Origin: JAGRGG01 sp965217265
Lineage (GTDB): Bacteria > Pseudomonadota > Alphaproteobacteria > Geminicoccales > Geminicoccaceae
Reading direction: 5' to 3'
NCBI GenBank assembly: GCA_965217265.1
Contig: CBDCHP010000008.1
Location: forward strand, 1-63,987
Length of the DNA: 63,987 nt
Part shown: positions 1 through 7,651 of the stretch, piece by piece
Layout of the letters: each line of letters opens with the position of its first letter
Numbering within the stretch: position 1 is the stretch's first letter
The notes under the pieces: model-generated
What the model saw: the letters and a program-made list of their open reading frames with translations, nothing else
The model's database searches: none
What the model was told of the DNA's origin: nothing
Translations under genes and position numbers: made by a program

Positions 1-296
1 TTGTCAGCTCCAGCCCCTCCCTCGCCCGCTCGTGGATGTAGATCGACCCGCCGCGCGAGGTCGGGGTCCGCAGGACGCTGATCTCGTAGCCGCCCGTGTC
101 GCGCGGCTGGCCCATGAGCGAGTAGGCGTTGCGGATCCGCCGCTCGCCCTCCTCCAGCGAGACGACGACGTGCGAGCCGCCCGAGAAGGTCGGCAGCACC
201 CCCCCGTCGACCGGCACGAGGCGCAGGCGCTTGACCCCCCTCGGCCACAGGCTCGGCCTCGGCGACGCGGACCCGGATCTCAGCACCGCCGCTCAT
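1..296 (-). CDS. dmmB: Dimethylamine monooxygenase reductase subunit DmmB (N-terminal part, runs off the left edge)
   Basis: Ferredoxin-reductase-type subunit expected to pass electrons from NAD(P)H to the dimethylamine oxygenase. Only about the first 98 codons are present. Reading from the ATG at 296, the protein starts MSGGAEIRVRVAEAEP. It then shows RNAYSLMG, the RxYS flavin-binding signature of the phthalate-dioxygenase-reductase family, and continues to ISVLRTPTSRGGS. The ATG overlaps the dmmA stop (ATGA), implying translational coupling. The frame breaks at the six-C run at 235-240, where one base fewer restores it, so a homopolymer error is likely. Assignment rests on family likeness plus the dmmD-dmmA-dmmB order. 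Confidence 0.75.
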   Translation of the reverse strand, partial: MSGGAEIRVRVAEAEPVAEGGQAPAPRAGRRGGAADLLGRLARRRLAGGGRAADPQRLLAHGPAARHGRLRDQRPADPDLARRVDLHPRAGEGGAGAD

Positions 297-886
297 TTGA
301 AAAGCTCCTCGGCGGGCGGCACGACGCCCGGCTCCTCGGCGTCGGCGCAGACCCCCATGAAGGCGGCCAGCCGGCGCGAGTAGTGGTCGCGGACGACGAG
401 GTGGAGGCCGCAGTGCGCGCAGGTCGCGATGCTCGTGGTCACGTCCTCGGTGATCCCCTTGCAGTGGACGCACTGGACCCGGCGCCGCAGCGAGCCGCGG
501 TGCTCGGTGCGGATCGAGGCGTGGTCGATGCCGTGCCCCGTGCCGAGCGCCACGACCCGGCCGATGAAGCCCTCCTCGCCCGCGGCGTAGAGCCTAGTCG
601 CCATGCCGGCGGCGGCGAGCACGACGTCGAGGCGGGTCAGGAGCGTGGGCACGGTCGGCAGGACGTAGACCGCGTCCGCCTTGAGCGCCTCGATTGGCAC
701 CCTGCCCCTGGCGTCGCCGGTGTAGAGGACGATGGCGTTCTTGGCGAAGGCGTCCCCGCCGTCGCGGGCCATCGCCTCGACGGCGGCGGCCCCCTCGCCC
801 TCGGCGGCGACGAGGTGGCGCCTTGCCTTTAAATCGAAGCGCAGCCCCTCGTAGACCGGCCTGCTCTTGATGTCGGAAACCAACAT
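293..886 (-). CDS. dmmA: Dimethylamine monooxygenase subunit DmmA
   Basis: Subunit of the dmmDABC dimethylamine monooxygenase, which oxidises dimethylamine to monomethylamine and formaldehyde. The 197-residue product has the usual family size. Near residues 138-160 it carries two CxxC pairs (CVHCKG and CAHCGLH), likely a zinc or iron-sulfur knuckle, followed by the strongly family-specific stretch VRDHYSRRLAAFMGVCADAE. The start at 886 gives MLVSDIKSRPVYEG. It follows dmmD after about 80 bp and overlaps dmmB by four bases. The reading frame is intact, unlike both neighbours. Confidence 0.85.
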   Translation of the reverse strand: MLVSDIKSRPVYEGLRFDLKARRHLVAAEGEGAAAVEAMARDGGDAFAKNAIVLYTGDARGRVPIEALKADAVYVLPTVPTLLTRLDVVLAAAGMATRLYAAGEEGFIGRVVALGTGHGIDHASIRTEHRGSLRRRVQCVHCKGITEDVTTSIATCAHCGLHLVVRDHYSRRLAAFMGVCADAEEPGVVPPAEELFK

Positions 887-965
887 GCGCTGCCCCGTCG
901 TCCTCCTGGGTCAAACTATCGAGCGCCGGCCGCGTTCCCGCAAGGGGCGCGGCCGGCCTGACGGA

Positions 966-2105
966 TCAGCCGACCGCCGTGCGCTTCTTCTTCTCGGGGT
1001 CGTCGAAGGGCAGCGCGTGGGCGACGGCGTCGGCTTGGACGTTCTGGCCCTTGACCTGAAGCTTAGTCCCCCCCCCACGGCGCAGGCGGGGTCGAGCCGC
1101 GCGATCGCCATCGACTTGTTGGTCAGCTTCGAGAACATGCCGATCGTGATGACGCCGACCTTCTTGCCGTCGGCGTAGACCTCGTCGCCGGGCTCGGTCG
1201 CCCTGTCCCCCTCGACCAGGACGCCGAAGATCTTGAAGCGCTCCTTGCCCTTTTGCCGGTAGTGCGCCTCGGCGCCGCGAAAGCCGGTCTTGGCCGGACT
1301 CACCGTGAAGTCGAGCCCGAGTTCCCAGAGGCTGTCGCCGGGGGGATCGCCGTTCTCGAAGGGGTACATCTGCGAGTTGTCGTAGGGGAAGAAGAGCAGG
1401 TAGCTCTCGACGCGCAGCATGTCGAGGGTGGTGAACGAGCAGGGGATGACCCCCATCTCGGCCCCCTCCTCGACGATCCGGTCCCAGATCAGGGGCGCGT
1501 GCGCCGCCTTGCAGAAGATCTCGTAGCCGCGCTCGCCGGTGTAGCCGGTGCGCGAGATCATCACCGGCGCGTCGAACAGGCGGGTCTGCAGGTGGCCGAA
1601 GTAGCGCAGGTCGCGGATGCCGGGCACGTGGCGTTCGAGGTAATCGACGGCGAGCGGTCCCTGGAGCGAGAGGTCGTGCAGGTCGTCGTCGAACAGGACG
1701 GCGGCGTTGCGGCCCAGCGCCGAGCGGGTCAACTGCTCGTGGCCGGAGCCCGTGCCGTGGACGAGCATCCAGGCGTTCGGCCCCGTGCGGTAGACGACGC
1801 AGTCGTCGACGATGTGGCCGGCGTCGTCGAGCATGGTGGCGTAGGTCGAGCGGCCGGGGGGCGATCTTCGTCGTGTCGCGCGTCGTCGCCTCGTAGATCA
1901 GCGCCTCGGCGTGCGGCCCGACGAGGTGGAGCTTCTTCAGCCCCGACACGTCCATGATGCCCGCTTTGGTGCGGATCGCGGCGTACTCGTCGTCGATGTC
2001 CTTGGCGTAGGTCCAAGCGGTGCCGAGGCCGCTCCAGTCCTCAAGCCCCGACCCGAGTGCCCGGTGCCTCTCGACCAGGGCGGAGCTTCTCCACGAAAGC
2101 GGCAT
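966..2105 (-). CDS. dmmD: DmmD, GcvT-like aminomethyltransferase of the dimethylamine monooxygenase cluster (two frameshifts)
   Basis: Member of the glycine-cleavage T-protein/folate aminomethyltransferase family. In dmm clusters it is thought to move the one-carbon unit released from dimethylamine onto tetrahydrofolate. The product is about 380 residues and carries ISRTGYTGERGYEIF, a GcvT hallmark, near its middle. The ATG at 2105 is chosen because GGGAG lies about 7 bp upstream. Two frame breaks are seen. One is in the G6 run at 1856-1861, where deleting one base joins KIAP to GRSTYATMLDDAGH. The other is in the C9 run at 1068-1076, just before a C-terminus ending DDPEKKKRTAVG. Both lie in homopolymers, so error is more likely than inactivation. 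Confidence 0.8.
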   Translation of the reverse strand: MPLSWRSSALVERHRALGSGLEDWSGLGTAWTYAKDIDDEYAAIRTKAGIMDVSGLKKLHLVGPHAEALIYEATTRDTTKIAPRPLDLRHHARRRRPHRRRLRRLPHGAERLDARPRHGLRPRAVDPLGAGPQRRRPVRRRPARPLAPGTARRRLPRTPRARHPRPALLRPPADPPVRRAGDDLAHRLHRRARLRDLLQGGARAPDLGPDRRGGGRDGGHPLLVHHPRHAARRELPALLPLRQLADVPLRERRSPRRQPLGTRARLHGESGQDRLSRRRGALPAKGQGALQDLRRPGRGGQGDRARRRGLRRRQEGRRHHDRHVLEADQQVDGDRAARPRLRRGGGTKLQVKGQNVQADAVAHALPFDDPEKKKRTAVG

Positions 2106-2124
2106 ACGTTCGTCTCCCAGCACG

Positions 2125-2164
2125 TTTTGTTAACCCATAGTAACAAAAATTGCATGAAATGCAA
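2125..2164 (-). promoter_or_regulatory. Candidate promoter with nested operators upstream of dmmD
   Basis: This AT-rich patch in otherwise GC-rich DNA lies 20-60 bp upstream of the dmmD start. It holds two dyads: TTGCAT-GAA-ATGCAA (2150-2164, perfect) and TTTTGTTA-8 bp-TAACAAAA (2125-2132 with 2141-2148, perfect). On the minus strand TTGCAT (2164-2159) and TACTAT (2142-2137) are 16 bp apart and could serve as -35 and -10. Dyads overlapping a promoter suggest a dimeric regulator. The regulator itself is not visible in the window. Confidence 0.4.
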
Positions 2165-2221
2165 CATTTGTCGTGCCCTGCCCTGCCCCGTCGCGGACGC
2201 GAAGCGTTCGGCGGCCCACCC

Positions 2222-2470
2222 TCAAGAATCGCCGTCCCGCGCCCGCAGCATGTCCTCGCGCTCCAGCGCCCGGCGCAGTTCGTTCCCCCGCCGCAGCCGG
2301 TAGGCGTCGCGTTCGAGCTGCCGGCTCTCCGCGCGGAACTGCCAGACGTGCCAAGCGATCCAGAGGGCGACGCCGACGCCGACGAGGAAGACCTCGCCGC
2401 CGACGAAGGGGTAGACGGGGCCGAGGGTGGCGAGGTCGACCGCCCAACTCTCGACGGGTGTCGTGGACAT
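2222..2470 (-). CDS. Small single-span membrane protein of the methylamine locus (unknown function)
   Basis: 82-residue protein. A hydrophobic segment (about residues 19-43, PFVGGEVFLVGVGVALWIAW) is followed by a highly charged, probably helical cytoplasmic tail rich in Arg and Glu. It lies 14 bp after the amt stop and just upstream of dmmD, which suggests co-transcription with amt. I do not recognise a family. Position and build would fit an accessory or stabilising subunit for a neighbouring transporter, but that is inference. Confidence 0.65.
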   Translation of the reverse strand: MSTTPVESWAVDLATLGPVYPFVGGEVFLVGVGVALWIAWHVWQFRAESRQLERDAYRLRRGNELRRALEREDMLRARDGDS

Positions 2471-2484
2471 GGCGAGATCTCCTT

Positions 2485-3921
2485 CTACTCGGCCGGTTGC
2501 CGCGCCGACGACGGCAGGACGCCCCGCTCGCGGGCGTCCTCAAGCTCGGCTGTCCGCACCTCTTCCTGATCACGGGCGTGAAGTTCGTGCTCGTCCACGT
2601 CGAGGCCGACCAGCTCGATCTCGTAGGGCACCCGCAGAGCACCCATCGCCTTGAGGATGCCGGCCAGCGCCCAGGCGGGGAGAAAGCCCAAGACGCCGAA
2701 CATGATCACGGCGCCGAGGAACTGGCCCCAGGGGGTGACTGGCGTGTCGACGAAGCCGGAGGCCGGGTGGCCCCAGAGCATGAAGCCGGCGATGACGAGG
2801 CCGATGAAGCCGGCGTAGCCGTGAACGGCGACCGCCCCCACGGCGTCGTCGATCTTGAAGCGACGCTCGACGAAGTGGTGCAGCTTATAGGCGGCGAACG
2901 CGCCGACGGCGCCGATCAGCATCGCCTGGATCGGGTGGTAGAGGTCGTTGCCGGCGGACGCCGTGATGATCCCGGCGAGCCCGGCCGAGTAGGTCCAAAA
3001 GGCATCGCCCCGGCTCACGACGTAGCCCATCAGCATGCCGCCCGAGAGCGACATCAAGAAGTTGAAGACGATGGCCGAGAGGGTCGTCGGCGTCAGGTAG
3101 ATCGTGGTCGCGGTGAACGTGTTGCCGAGCGAGCCGATCGCCTCGGCGCCGATGATCGGCACGTTGCAGGCGACGTAGAAGCCCCAAAAGCCGGTGTAGA
3201 TGAGGAACAGGCCGACGGTGACGAGCCAGGGGTTGTGCGGCGGGATGTTGCGCGGCGTGCCGTCGGCGTGGAACTTGCCGATGCGGGGGCCGAGGTGGAC
3301 GAGCACGCCGAGCGCCGCGCCGCCGGCGATGGCGTGGATGACGCCCGAGGCGTAGGCGTCGTGGTAGCCGAGCAGCTTGACCATCCAGCCGTCGTAGTGC
3401 CAGCCCCAGGCGGCGTCGACGATCCAGGTGAACGAGCCGACCAGGACGGCGATGAGCCAAAAAGCACCGGAGCGGATGCGCTCGATGGCAGCACCCGAGA
3501 CGATCGAGGCCGCCGTCCAGGAGAACAAGAGGAACGCCGCCCAGAAGACGCCGTTGACCCGCGCCCAGATCGCGTTGTCGTCGGCGGTGGTGGTGTCGGT
3601 GAGCGGCGGCCCGCCCAGGTGCGTGCCCATCAGCTCCGACCAGGGCACGGCGTTCGGGGCGGCGATCAGGCCCTTGCCCTCGAAGATGAACGGGCCGTTG
3701 GGGAAGGCGAAGTAGATCCACCAGCCGAAGAAGAAGAACGTCACGGTCACGAGCGGGATGACCATCGTGTTCTTCATCAGCGTGTGCATCATGTTCTTCT
3801 GGCGGGACGCCCCGACCTCGTAGACGCAAAAGCCGACGTGGATCAAGAACATCAGCGGCACCGTCACCCAGTAATAGAACTCGGTGAAGATGATCGTGAG
3901 CGCCCCGACGTCGGTATCCAT
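2485..3921 (-). CDS. amt: Ammonium transporter (Amt family)
   Basis: 478-residue polytopic membrane protein of the Amt/MEP/Rh family, a channel for ammonia or ammonium. The two conserved pore histidines are in GVIHAIAGG (first half) and AVHGYAGFIGL (second half). WGWHYDGWM and TGFWGFYVACN are also Amt-like. It is longer than typical Amt proteins because of an acidic C-terminal cytoplasmic tail of about 50 residues ending SSARQPAE. Its place between methylamine genes suggests uptake or recapture of ammonium, or of methylammonium, a known Amt substrate. Start at 3921 gives MDTDVGALTIIFTEFYYW. Confidence 0.92.
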   Translation of the reverse strand: MDTDVGALTIIFTEFYYWVTVPLMFLIHVGFCVYEVGASRQKNMMHTLMKNTMVIPLVTVTFFFFGWWIYFAFPNGPFIFEGKGLIAAPNAVPWSELMGTHLGGPPLTDTTTADDNAIWARVNGVFWAAFLLFSWTAASIVSGAAIERIRSGAFWLIAVLVGSFTWIVDAAWGWHYDGWMVKLLGYHDAYASGVIHAIAGGAALGVLVHLGPRIGKFHADGTPRNIPPHNPWLVTVGLFLIYTGFWGFYVACNVPIIGAEAIGSLGNTFTATTIYLTPTTLSAIVFNFLMSLSGGMLMGYVVSRGDAFWTYSAGLAGIITASAGNDLYHPIQAMLIGAVGAFAAYKLHHFVERRFKIDDAVGAVAVHGYAGFIGLVIAGFMLWGHPASGFVDTPVTPWGQFLGAVIMFGVLGFLPAWALAGILKAMGALRVPYEIELVGLDVDEHELHARDQEEVRTAELEDARERGVLPSSARQPAE

Positions 3922-4076
3922 GCGCGTTCCTCGTTCTTATCGGCAGACTTCCCCGACCGGCCGTTGCGAAACGACCCGTCGACTCCTCCAGGACCGGCTG
4001 CCCGTTTTTTCTTCGCGGGAAACTTCTTCTCCTTCCATGAACGGATGTCAACCGCTCAATCGGCGCCTCCGGCCGA

Positions 4077-5448
4077 TCAGAAGTCGAAGATCCAGTTGGC
4101 GACGAGGACGGTCGCGACCCCGGCGATCAGCGTGAGGTAGGGCAGCATCCCGGCCCGCGGCGGCACGGCGTCCATCTCCAGGTCCTCGACCGCCTCTCGC
4201 GGAAAGCGGCCCTTGTCCTGGACGTAGTGGCGGTAGAGGAAGACCGGGACGATGAGAAAGGCCGTCGCCAGCCCGGCCCAAAGGGCCCACGGGTTCTAGA
4301 CCTTGGCGCCGGCCCCCATGAAGACGGCGTTGACGTAGGCAAAGACGGTGCCGAGCCCCAAGAGCCACGTCGGCGTCCTGAACGGGCGCTCGCGCTCGGC
4401 GAGGTCGATGCGGTGGATCCAGCCGGAATTCAGGTTCAAGAAGTTGAAGATGATGTAGCCGCAGTTCGACACGGCCAGGATGAAGAAGAAGCTCGTCGCG
4501 CAGGCGCAGGCGATGGCGAGCACGACGAGGTTGACGACGAGGTCGGTCCACATCGCCCTTGTTGGCGCGCCGTGCTCGTTGACGTGGCTGAGGTAGCGCG
4601 GCAGCCAGCCGTCGATCGAGCCCTGATAGAGGGTGCGCGACGAGCCCGCCATCGCCGTCATGATCGAGAGCAGAAGCGCCAGGATCAGCACCATGACGAG
4701 GAGGCTCTGGAGGAAGTCGCCGCCGCCGACCATCCGCGCCATCGCCGCCGCGACGCCCGAGCCGTCGACGATCGGCGTCGCCAGCATCCCGTCCAGCCCG
4801 AGCACGCCCTGGAAGGTGAACGGCACCAGGATGAAGAGGGCGAGGCACAAGAGGCCTGAGTAGAAGATGGCCTTGAAGGTGTCGGTCTCGGGGTTGCGGA
4901 ACTCGCGCGTGTAGCAGACCGCCGTCTCGAAGCCGTAGGTCGACCAGGCGGCGATGAACATGCCGCCGAGCGCCAGGGTCCAGCCGGTGGTGCTCCAAGC
5001 ACCCGGTGCCGGCGCGTAGGGCTCGGCGAGCGGCACGAGCGGCGAGAGGTTGGACCAGTCGACCTGCCCCGTCAGGATCGGCACGAGGCCGACGATCGCC
5101 ATCGGCACGATGACGCAAAGCCCGATCCACTTCTGCACGCTCGCCGTGCCGAGGATGCCCCGGTGCTGGATGGCGAAGACGAGCAGCATCAGGCCGGCAC
5201 CGATGAAGAAGGCCGCGTTGAGCGCGAAGCCGACCGGCCCGAGGCTGTGGCTGAAGAGGGTCCAGGTGCGAATGCCGGGGGTGAGTGCCGCGACCGCCGC
5301 CGCCCCCCGTCGTCCCGGCGATGCCGCCGATCGAGAACAAGACGAGCGCCGGCACGCCGCTCGCGACCCAAAAGGCGCCCTTCCAGTCGATCGTGCGCTG
5401 GAGCGTTCGCGCCCCCGCCGCCGTGCCCGGTACCGTAGCGCTGCCCAT
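4077..5448 (-). CDS. APC-family amino acid/amine permease (frameshift and in-frame TAG)
   Basis: About 455-residue permease of the amino acid-polyamine-organocation superfamily, with roughly 12 hydrophobic segments. The N-terminus MGSATVPGTAAG leads into FWVASGVPALVLFSIGGIAG (first membrane span). The frame then breaks at the C6 run 5303-5308 and resumes as IRTWTLFSHSLGPVGFALN. An in-frame TAG at 4296-4298 separates FMGAGAKV from NPWALWAGLATAFLIVPVFL in the same frame. TGG (Trp) would restore it. The protein ends ANWIFDF. The locus suggests an amine or amino-acid substrate, which is unproven. It may be a decayed gene, but the damage fits sequencing error. Confidence 0.7.
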
Positions 5449-5562
5449 CGCCGCTCTCCCCCTGGTGTCGTCGCGCCGCGCCGGCGGTCGTTGTGCGCCG
5501 AAACGGCAAGCCTCTTGGCCCAGCGGACGTCTTCTTTTTTGGATGCGAGACGGGAGGTTTGT

Positions 5563-5578
5563 CGGCCCCTAGGGGCCG
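5563..5578. repeat. 16-bp perfect palindrome between the APC permease and the small transporter subunit
   Basis: CGGCCCCTAGGGGCCG is self-complementary over all 16 bases. It lies about 115 bp upstream of the APC permease start and 114 bp past the stop of the 42-residue protein, in a 243-bp spacer with no other recognisable gene. It could be an operator or an RNA hairpin. No T-run follows on either strand, so a classic terminator is unlikely. Confidence 0.4.
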
Positions 5579-5691
5579 CCGGCAATCGGCCGCTCCACCC
5601 GTCGCATCGTCCTTACGCTCATAGGCGCCCTCGTACGCCTGTCAAACTTTTTTTCACACCAGGAAACATGAAAGATGCGGCGTTCGGCCCT

Positions 5692-5820
5692 TCAGACCAT
5701 GCTCAAGCCCTTCGCGCGCGCCTCGCGCAGTTCGGCGATGAACTTCCAGCAGATCAAGGTCAGCACCGCCGCCGAGATCAGCGGCCAGACCAGGATGTAG
5801 ATCGAGAGAAGGATTTCCAT
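5692..5820 (-). CDS. 42-residue membrane protein, putative small subunit of the adjacent SSS transporter
   Basis: Reads MEILLSIYILVWPLISAAVL followed by TLICWKFIAELREARAKGLSMV: one membrane span and a short basic tail. The ATG at 5820 has GGAGAG 5 bp upstream and lies 19 bp after the symporter stop. The longer frame starting at 5898 only reads through the symporter's C-terminal codons. Tiny proteins of this build are commonly encoded next to sodium:solute symporters and annotated as small transporter subunits. The role is inferred from position. Confidence 0.7.
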   Translation of the reverse strand: MEILLSIYILVWPLISAAVLTLICWKFIAELREARAKGLSMV

Positions 5821-5839
5821 GTCGCTCTCCAAAAGTGGC

Positions 5840-7532
5840 CTATTTGGCGGGGTAGTTCGGGGCGGTGACGCCTTTCTCGATGACCGCCTCGGCCTCACTC
5901 GTCACCTCCTGGAAGTGCCCGACCCGTTCCGCGATCAGGGAAAAGTCGAACTCCTGCCGGCCCGTCAGGCTCACCGCAACGCAGATCAGCGTGCTGGCGC
6001 CGTAGGCCGTCAGCGAGCCGAGCAGGACCGTGTAGTCGGCGAGGAAACCGAGGAAGTACCACGATCAAGACGAGCGCCATGATCCCGCCGACCGTCATCC
6101 CGACGGCGCGGCCGAAGAAGCCGAACGCCATGAGGCCGAGGACGACGCCGCCGCCGATCCCGGCGACGATCTCGAAGAACGCGCCGAAGACGCCGTCCAG
6201 CGGCACCAGTTCGAAGCGGACGACGCAGAACAAGGCGAGCCCGCCGATCACCGCCGAGGTGAAGGCGGCGTTGGTGACGCGCGCCCAATAACAGCTCGCG
6301 ATCACCGGAAAGACGATCGCCCCCCAAAGGGCGCCGACGAAGACCAGCATGACGAGGATGTCGAGCGAGTAGCTCGCCAGGATGAGGCCGAGGACGGTGG
6401 CGACGATCATCGTCGCGCGGCCGAGCAGCAGCATCTTGCGGGGATCGACGTTACCCTTGGCAATGTTCTTGGCGTAGATGTCGGTCATCATGATCGCCGA
6501 CAGGGCCGAGAGGTCGGAGTCGGCGGTCGAGGAGAGCGAGCCGATCACCAGGATGAAGAACATGGCGAGCGCCACGGGCGGCAGGAAGTTCAGCGCCATC
6601 TGCGGGATGATGTTGTTGAGGTCGCCGTTGGCCGGCTCCATCCCCAGCATCAGCGCCATCATCCCGAGCATGCCAAGGCCGATGACGATCGAGCCGTAGC
6701 CGATGGTCGCCGTGATGAAGGTCGGCTTGATCAGGTCCTGACGCACGGCGAACAGCCGCTGCGCGATCGTCTGATTGCCGATGGCGTAGGCCAGGACCGC
6801 GACGAAGAAGGGCGCGCCCTGCTCCAGGATCGCGGTGCGCGAGAACATGTCGGCCTGCTCGGCCGTGAGGCGCGCCATGCCCTCGCTCAGGGCCGTGGGC
6901 CCACCGATGTTGAACAGCACCCAGGGGATGATGATGATCGCGACCAGCATCATCGCGCACAACTGGGCGAAATCGGTCAGGATCGAGGCGCGAAACCCGG
7001 ACCAGAGCGTGTAGGCGAGAACGCCGATGGCGGCGATCAGCACGCCCTGGACGAAGGACAAGGGCGACAGCACCGCCACCAGCGCGCCGGCGGCGGTGAA
7101 GTTGACCATCAGGCTGATCGCGCTGCCGAGCAGGTTGGAGACCGCCAGGATCAGCTGGCTCGACGAGCCGTGCCGGGCGTGCATGATCTCGGCCAGCGTG
7201 TGGGCGTTGGGGGCCAATGCGCGAAACCGCAGGCCAAAGGGGTAGATGAACAAGATCATCAAGGCCCCCCACAACCCGTAGTGGAGCGGACCTGAGAGGC
7301 CGTACTTGAAGCCCGAGATGGCGGCACCGTAGAACGACGCCGCCCAAATCCAGGTCGCCGTCATGCTGGCGGCCGAGATGCCGAAGCCGACATTCCCGCT
7401 CGATACCATGTAGCCGTCGACGTTCTCTTCCTTACGGTTGACCAGGAGCGAGAGCACGAACGTGCCGCCGTAGAACAGGCCAAGCAGGACTAGAACGAAC
7501 GTCATCGAGAACTGTGGCGTCAGTTCATTCAT
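5840..7532 (-). CDS. Sodium:solute symporter family transporter (one frameshift near the C-terminus)
   Basis: About 563-residue SSS-family protein with about 13 membrane spans. Typical features are SAASMTATWIWAASFYGAAI (substrate and sodium site region), AYAIGNQTIAQRLFAV and IGSLSSTADSDLSALSAIMM. The frame shifts near 6060. Beyond it the correct frame reads YFLGFLADYTVLLG and ends VTAPNYPAK at 5840, just before the 42-residue partner. The gene lies between tdm and the APC permease in the methylamine series. The substrate could be a methylated amine, osmolyte or carboxylate and cannot be decided here. Confidence 0.85.
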
Positions 7533-7561
7533 TGTTGAGCTTCTCCCCTTGATTTGTTTTG

Positions 7562-7578
7562 CCGGTATTTTCTACCGG
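7562..7578. promoter_or_regulatory. Perfect dyad in the tdm-symporter spacer
   Basis: CCGGTA-TTTTC-TACCGG, 6-bp arms with a 5-nt loop, lies about 30 bp upstream of the symporter ATG in the 119-bp spacer after tdm. It could be an operator or an RNA hairpin adjusting transcript levels between tdm and the transporter. No terminator T-run follows on the transcribed strand. Confidence 0.35.
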
Positions 7579-7651
7579 TGAAGTTCGGTTACGCGCCTAA
7601 CGTCCTCGCGTGCCTTTCATGGGTCTTGGGTTGTCTTATCGTCTTTCGTGC

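Noticed and set aside
32..832. Long plus-strand ORF over dmmA/dmmB
   Set aside because: Arg/Asp/Gly-rich antisense shadow of the dmm genes, typical of high-GC DNA.
4296..4298. TAG as a pyrrolysine codon, given that trimethylamine methyltransferases use pyrrolysine
   Set aside because: The gene is an APC permease, not an MttB-type methyltransferase. The pathway here is the aerobic Tmm/Tdm/Dmm route, no pyl genes are seen, and a G-to-A error in TGG explains it more simply.
5563..5578. 16-bp palindrome as a rho-independent terminator
   Set aside because: No uridine run follows on either strand.
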